Of a stretch of DNA of 6,629 bases, positions 3,819 to 6,629 are shown one piece after another. Where the stretch lies: positions 1 through 6,629 of the forward strand of contig UQDA01000053.1 of NCBI GenBank assembly GCA_900539715.1, in the 5' to 3' direction. The DNA comes from an uncultured Lachnospiraceae bacterium (GTDB lineage Bacteria > Bacillota > Clostridia > Lachnospirales > Lachnospiraceae). Each line of letters starts with the position of its first letter. Positions within the stretch are counted from its first letter, which is position 1. Both the position numbers and the translations under genes were made by a program. The notes under the pieces are model-generated. The model saw only the letters and a program-made list of their open reading frames with translations, searched no databases and had not been told where the DNA came from.

Positions 3819-6147
3819 TCGAAGAAAGACTGCGCCTGAGGACGCGATGCAGGAAGGCGGCAGGATACACCGGATGATACAGAGACGGATGGGGGCGGAT
3901 TATCATGCGGAGGTATCGCTGCGCTGGATACAGGAATATGACGGCTATGAATTGGTTGTGGAAGGACGTGCTGACGGGATAATCGATACGGATCCGGTGA
4001 CAGTGGATGAGATAAAGGGTACATACCGTGATCTTGAACGTATGAGGGGGCCGGAGCCGGTCCATCTGGCGCAGGCAAAGTGTTATGCGTGGATATATGG
4101 ACATCAGCATGATATGGAGCAGATGAAGGTACGGATGACCTACTGCAACATGGATACGGAGGAGATACGTTACTTTGAATATATATATTCCATAAGGGAG
4201 CTGGGGGAATGGTTCGGCGGACTTTTGGATGAGTATCGGAAGTGGTCGGATGCAGAGATAGCATGGAAGAAGAAGCGTCAGGAATCTATTCATACCATTC
4301 AATTTCCGTTTCCGTACCGGGAGGGGCAAAGAGAGCTTGTGACCCATGTATATCACACGATATGCCATAAGAAGAAGCTGTTCATTGAAGCGCCTACCGG
4401 GGCGGGAAAGACGATTTCTACCATATTTCCGGCAGTCAAGGCAGTAGGGGAGGAAAAGGCGGACCGGATTTTTTATCTGACGGCAAAAACGATAGCCAGG
4501 ACAGTGGCGGACGATACATTCGGGATATTGAGGGAGAACGGACTGCATTTTAAGACGGTCGTGCTGACGGCGCGTGATAAGATATGCTTTATGGAAGAGG
4601 CGGAGTGCAATCCGGAGCACTGTCCTTATGCGAAGGGGCATTATGACAGGATAAACGGGGCGCTTTATGAGCTGATGACCTCCGGGGAGCATTATGGAAG
4701 AGAGGAGCTGGAAGAATGCGCCGGCAGACACAGGGTATGTCCGTTTGAGCTGGGGCTGGATATCAGTCTGTTTTCAGACGGAATTTTGTGCGATTATAAT
4801 TATGTATTTGACCCGCATGTATATCTGAGGAGATTTTTCGGAGAGGGGAGCGTACGGGGAAGGCATCTGTTTCTGGTGGATGAGGCGCACAATCTTTTGG
4901 AACGGGGCAGGGAGATGTACAGCGCCGTTTTGTATAAAGAGGACTTTTTGGCTCTGAAAAAGACGGTAAAGGCATATGATATCAAGATGGAGAAGCGCCT
5001 TGAAAAGTGCAACCGGGAATTGCTTTTACTCAAGAGGGAGTGTGAGGACTGGTGTATTCCGGATACGATAGACGGTTTTGTGGAAGCACTCCTGAGGCTG
5101 GCATCATGTATGGAAGATTATCTTGAGAATCATGATGACAGTCCGGTGCGGAGGGAAATACTGGATTTTTATTTCGAGGTCAGCCATTTTTTGCAGATGT
5201 ATGAGTTGGTGGATGATAAATATGTGACATATACTCAGATAGACGGGGAGGGGCGGTTTTTCCTGAAGCTGTTCAATGTGGACCCATCGGCGAATTTAAA
5301 GGAATGTCTGGCAAGGGCGGTCAGCAGCATAATGTTTTCGGCAACGATGCTGCCGATACAGTACTATAAAAAGCTTTTGGGCGGGGAAGAGACAGATTAT
5401 GAGGTCTATGCCCGATCGGTTTTTTTGCCGCAGAAAAAGGGGCTGTTCATTGCAGAGGACGTGACGAGCAGATATTCCCGGAGATCGGAGCAGGAGTATG
5501 ACAGGATAGCGGCATATATTCATCAGGTAGTCGGAGAGCGGCATGGCAACTACATGGTGTTTTTTCCGTCCCATGTTTTCCTGCAGCAGGTATATGAGCG
5601 GTATGAGGCGCTTTATGCGGAAGGGGACAAGGCGGAGTGCATCGTGCAGACGGAGCGCATGGATGAGCAGGAGCGGGAGGTATTCCTGAAAAAATTTGAG
5701 GGAAACGGGGACTGCAGGCTTTCGGAAGTGATCCATATGGAGATTGAGATAGAGGAAGAGACCAGTCTTGTCGGTTTTTGCGTTTTGGGAGGTATTTTTT
5801 CCGAGGGAATAGATTTAAAGGAGGACAGACTGATAGGGGCACTTATTGTGGGAACAGGGCTGCCTCAGGTGTGTACGGAGAGAGAACTCATAAAAGGATA
5901 TTTTGACGGACATGGGGCGGACGGCTTTGACTATGCGTATCGATATCCGGGGATGAACAAGGTATTGCAGGCGGCGGGAAGAGTGATAAGGACATCACAG
6001 GATGTGGGGATTGTTGCGCTTCTGGATGACCGATTTTTACAGTATTCGTATCAAAAGCTGTTTCCGAGGGAGTGGGTGGACTATGAGGTCGTGAACCGGG
6101 ACAGTGTATCGCGCCGGGTAGAGCGGTTCTGGAATGAATGGCTGTAG
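3754..6147 (+). CDS. PD-(D/E)XK nuclease - XPD/DinG-like DEAH helicase fusion
   Basis: This 797-aa cytoplasmic protein likely couples ATP-driven 5'-3' DNA unwinding to DNA cleavage. The N-terminal domain (about 1-130) carries the RecB/Cas4-type nuclease signature: H39, D74 in GRADG, E86-x-K88 in VDEIKG, and Q107-xxx-Y111. The helicase part has Walker A APTGAGKT (213-220), DEAH (376-379), SAT (529-531), motif V EGIDL (684 onward) and motif VI QAAGRVIR (739-746). C278, C285, C290 and C329 lie between Walker A and DEAH, as the Fe-S ligands of XPD and DinG do. All core motifs are intact. The start is GTG 3754; an in-frame stop at 3730-3732 bars anything longer, and MEIRISVRGLVEFLLRTGDID matches family N-termini as I recall them. 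AGGAG at 3736 is 13 nt away, and the 65-nt overlap with the HPr-like gene suggests coupling. Its SOS-operon position supports a repair role. Confidence 0.92.
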   Translation: MEIRISVRGLVEFLLRTGDIDNRRKTAPEDAMQEGGRIHRMIQRRMGADYHAEVSLRWIQEYDGYELVVEGRADGIIDTDPVTVDEIKGTYRDLERMRGPEPVHLAQAKCYAWIYGHQHDMEQMKVRMTYCNMDTEEIRYFEYIYSIRELGEWFGGLLDEYRKWSDAEIAWKKKRQESIHTIQFPFPYREGQRELVTHVYHTICHKKKLFIEAPTGAGKTISTIFPAVKAVGEEKADRIFYLTAKTIARTVADDTFGILRENGLHFKTVVLTARDKICFMEEAECNPEHCPYAKGHYDRINGALYELMTSGEHYGREELEECAGRHRVCPFELGLDISLFSDGILCDYNYVFDPHVYLRRFFGEGSVRGRHLFLVDEAHNLLERGREMYSAVLYKEDFLALKKTVKAYDIKMEKRLEKCNRELLLLKRECEDWCIPDTIDGFVEALLRLASCMEDYLENHDDSPVRREILDFYFEVSHFLQMYELVDDKYVTYTQIDGEGRFFLKLFNVDPSANLKECLARAVSSIMFSATMLPIQYYKKLLGGEETDYEVYARSVFLPQKKGLFIAEDVTSRYSRRSEQEYDRIAAYIHQVVGERHGNYMVFFPSHVFLQQVYERYEALYAEGDKAECIVQTERMDEQEREVFLKKFEGNGDCRLSEVIHMEIEIEEETSLVGFCVLGGIFSEGIDLKEDRLIGALIVGTGLPQVCTERELIKGYFDGHGADGFDYAYRYPGMNKVLQAAGRVIRTSQDVGIVALLDDRFLQYSYQKLFPREWVDYEVVNRDSVSRRVERFWNEWL

Positions 6148-6162
6148 GAAGCCCTGTGAAGG

Positions 6163-6194
6163 AAAAAACAGGCGCAGCAGGAATGCTGCGCCTG
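6163..6194 (-). terminator. Intrinsic terminator of nfo (minus strand)
   Basis: A perfect 11-bp GC-rich stem (6169-6179/6184-6194) with a 4-nt loop is followed on the minus strand by TTTTTT (complement of 6163-6168). It lies 34 nt beyond the nfo stop codon. On the plus strand no T-run follows the stem, so efficient termination of the helicase transcript here is not supported, although the hairpin may protect its 3' end. Confidence 0.92.
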
Positions 6195-6228
6195 AGAAAC
6201 GGCGAACGGTATTTGTTTATACGTGGCA

Positions 6229-6629
6229 TTATACTCTGCCGGCAGCAGGGTCGGCACCTGAAAGGAGCCATTGTATCTCTCTGCGGTAAGGGGGGAGTAC
6301 TTTGCCGGGATTTTCCGGGTCGGGATACCAGGGCGTTTCCAGAATTTTGGGGACATTCAGGAAATCCGGGTGGTGTACGATGCGGAAGATGGGAGAAAAG
6401 CCGATGAAGCCTTCCCCGATATCGGAATGGCGATCCTTGGCAGCTCCTCGCTCGTTTTTACTGTCATTGATATGAAAAGCAGCTATCTGCTCTTTTCCGA
6501 TGACCCGGTCAAACTGCTCGAGCACGCCGTCTAAGTCGTTTACGATGTCGTAGCCCGCATCGTGGACGTGGCAGGGGTCAAAGCATACGCGGAGACGTTC
6601 CGGGAAGCGGACTCCGTCATAGATAGCGG
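6229..6629 (-). CDS. nfo: Endonuclease IV (AP endonuclease), C-terminal part
   Basis: The visible 132 residues are the C-terminal half of endonuclease IV (family length about 280 aa); the 5' part lies beyond the window. The enzyme cleaves the backbone 5' of abasic sites in base-excision repair, using a trinuclear zinc centre. Metal-ligand motifs are present in order: FDPCHVHDAGYD (equivalents of E. coli D179 and H182), FHINDSKN (H216), KDRHSDIGEG (D229, H231) and KILETP (E261). The C-terminal PPYRREIQWLL is also typical. One small oddity is DPCH where the family usually has DTCH; the neighbouring ligands are intact. The frame is open to the window edge, so the start is not seen. It is transcribed towards the repair operon and has its own terminator, so it is not co-transcribed, but the two units form a repair-gene neighbourhood. 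Confidence 0.95.
   Translation of the reverse strand, partial: AIYDGVRFPERLRVCFDPCHVHDAGYDIVNDLDGVLEQFDRVIGKEQIAAFHINDSKNERGAAKDRHSDIGEGFIGFSPIFRIVHHPDFLNVPKILETPWYPDPENPGKVLPPYRREIQWLLSGADPAAGRV

Noticed and set aside
3754..4150. Cas4 or CRISPR-associated nuclease
   Set aside because: The domain shares the RecB/Cas4 active-site pattern but lacks the Cas4 cysteine arrangement, is fused to a helicase, and no repeat array or other cas gene is present.
3796..4731. Long open frame on the minus strand opposite the nuclease-helicase
   Set aside because: It is antisense to a protein with intact motifs throughout, has no recognisable domain and has no ribosome site; it is a shadow frame.
6169..6194. 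Hairpin as a terminator for the plus-strand operon
   Set aside because: The T-run is present only on the minus-strand side; the plus strand continues with AGAAAC after the stem.
6271..6534. Plus-strand open frame downstream of the helicase
   Set aside because: It lies antisense to nfo, whose catalytic motifs are clear, and has no family resemblance.

Overview
The window looks like chromosomal DNA of a Clostridia bacterium, most likely a member of the Lachnospiraceae. The reasons are its moderate GC content, AGGAGG-type ribosome sites, tRNA genes without encoded CCA, and protein families and gene-start sequences that I recognise from that family. No database search was possible, so all family names come from motif recognition.

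Positions 1-389 hold a tRNA cluster on the + strand: Arg(UCU, cut by the window edge), His(GUG), Gln(UUG) and Lys(UUU). A strong intrinsic terminator follows at 396-422. Positions 423-547 contain no gene but hold a weak hairpin and a second strong terminator-like hairpin (491-517). That hairpin lies directly in front of a CxxCxxCC (YkgJ-like) cysteine-cluster protein at 548-1204.

From 1212 to 6147 there is an apparent + strand DNA-repair operon. A sigma-A-type promoter (TTGCGC - 17 bp - TATATT) carries two Gram-positive LexA/SOS-box-like sites, one inside the promoter and one just past the predicted transcription start. Four genes follow: a radical SAM/HhH protein of the TIGR03916 type (1277-2632); its usual partner of the TIGR03915/DUF4130 type (2643-3431); a small HPr-like protein without the catalytic histidine loop (3501-3818); and a PD-(D/E)XK nuclease fused to an XPD/DinG-like DEAH helicase (3754-6147, GTG start, overlapping the HPr-like gene by 65 nt).

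Converging from the right on the - strand is the C-terminal half of endonuclease IV (nfo, 6229 to beyond the window end), with its own terminator at 6163-6194. The region therefore gathers base-excision and nuclease/helicase functions. The most interesting point is that the radical SAM/TIGR03915 pair, whose reaction is unknown, appears to be under SOS control together with a nuclease-helicase. The radical SAM and YkgJ-like reading frames both extend upstream of their likely true starts, across the regulatory DNA, so naive longest-ORF annotation would hide these sites.
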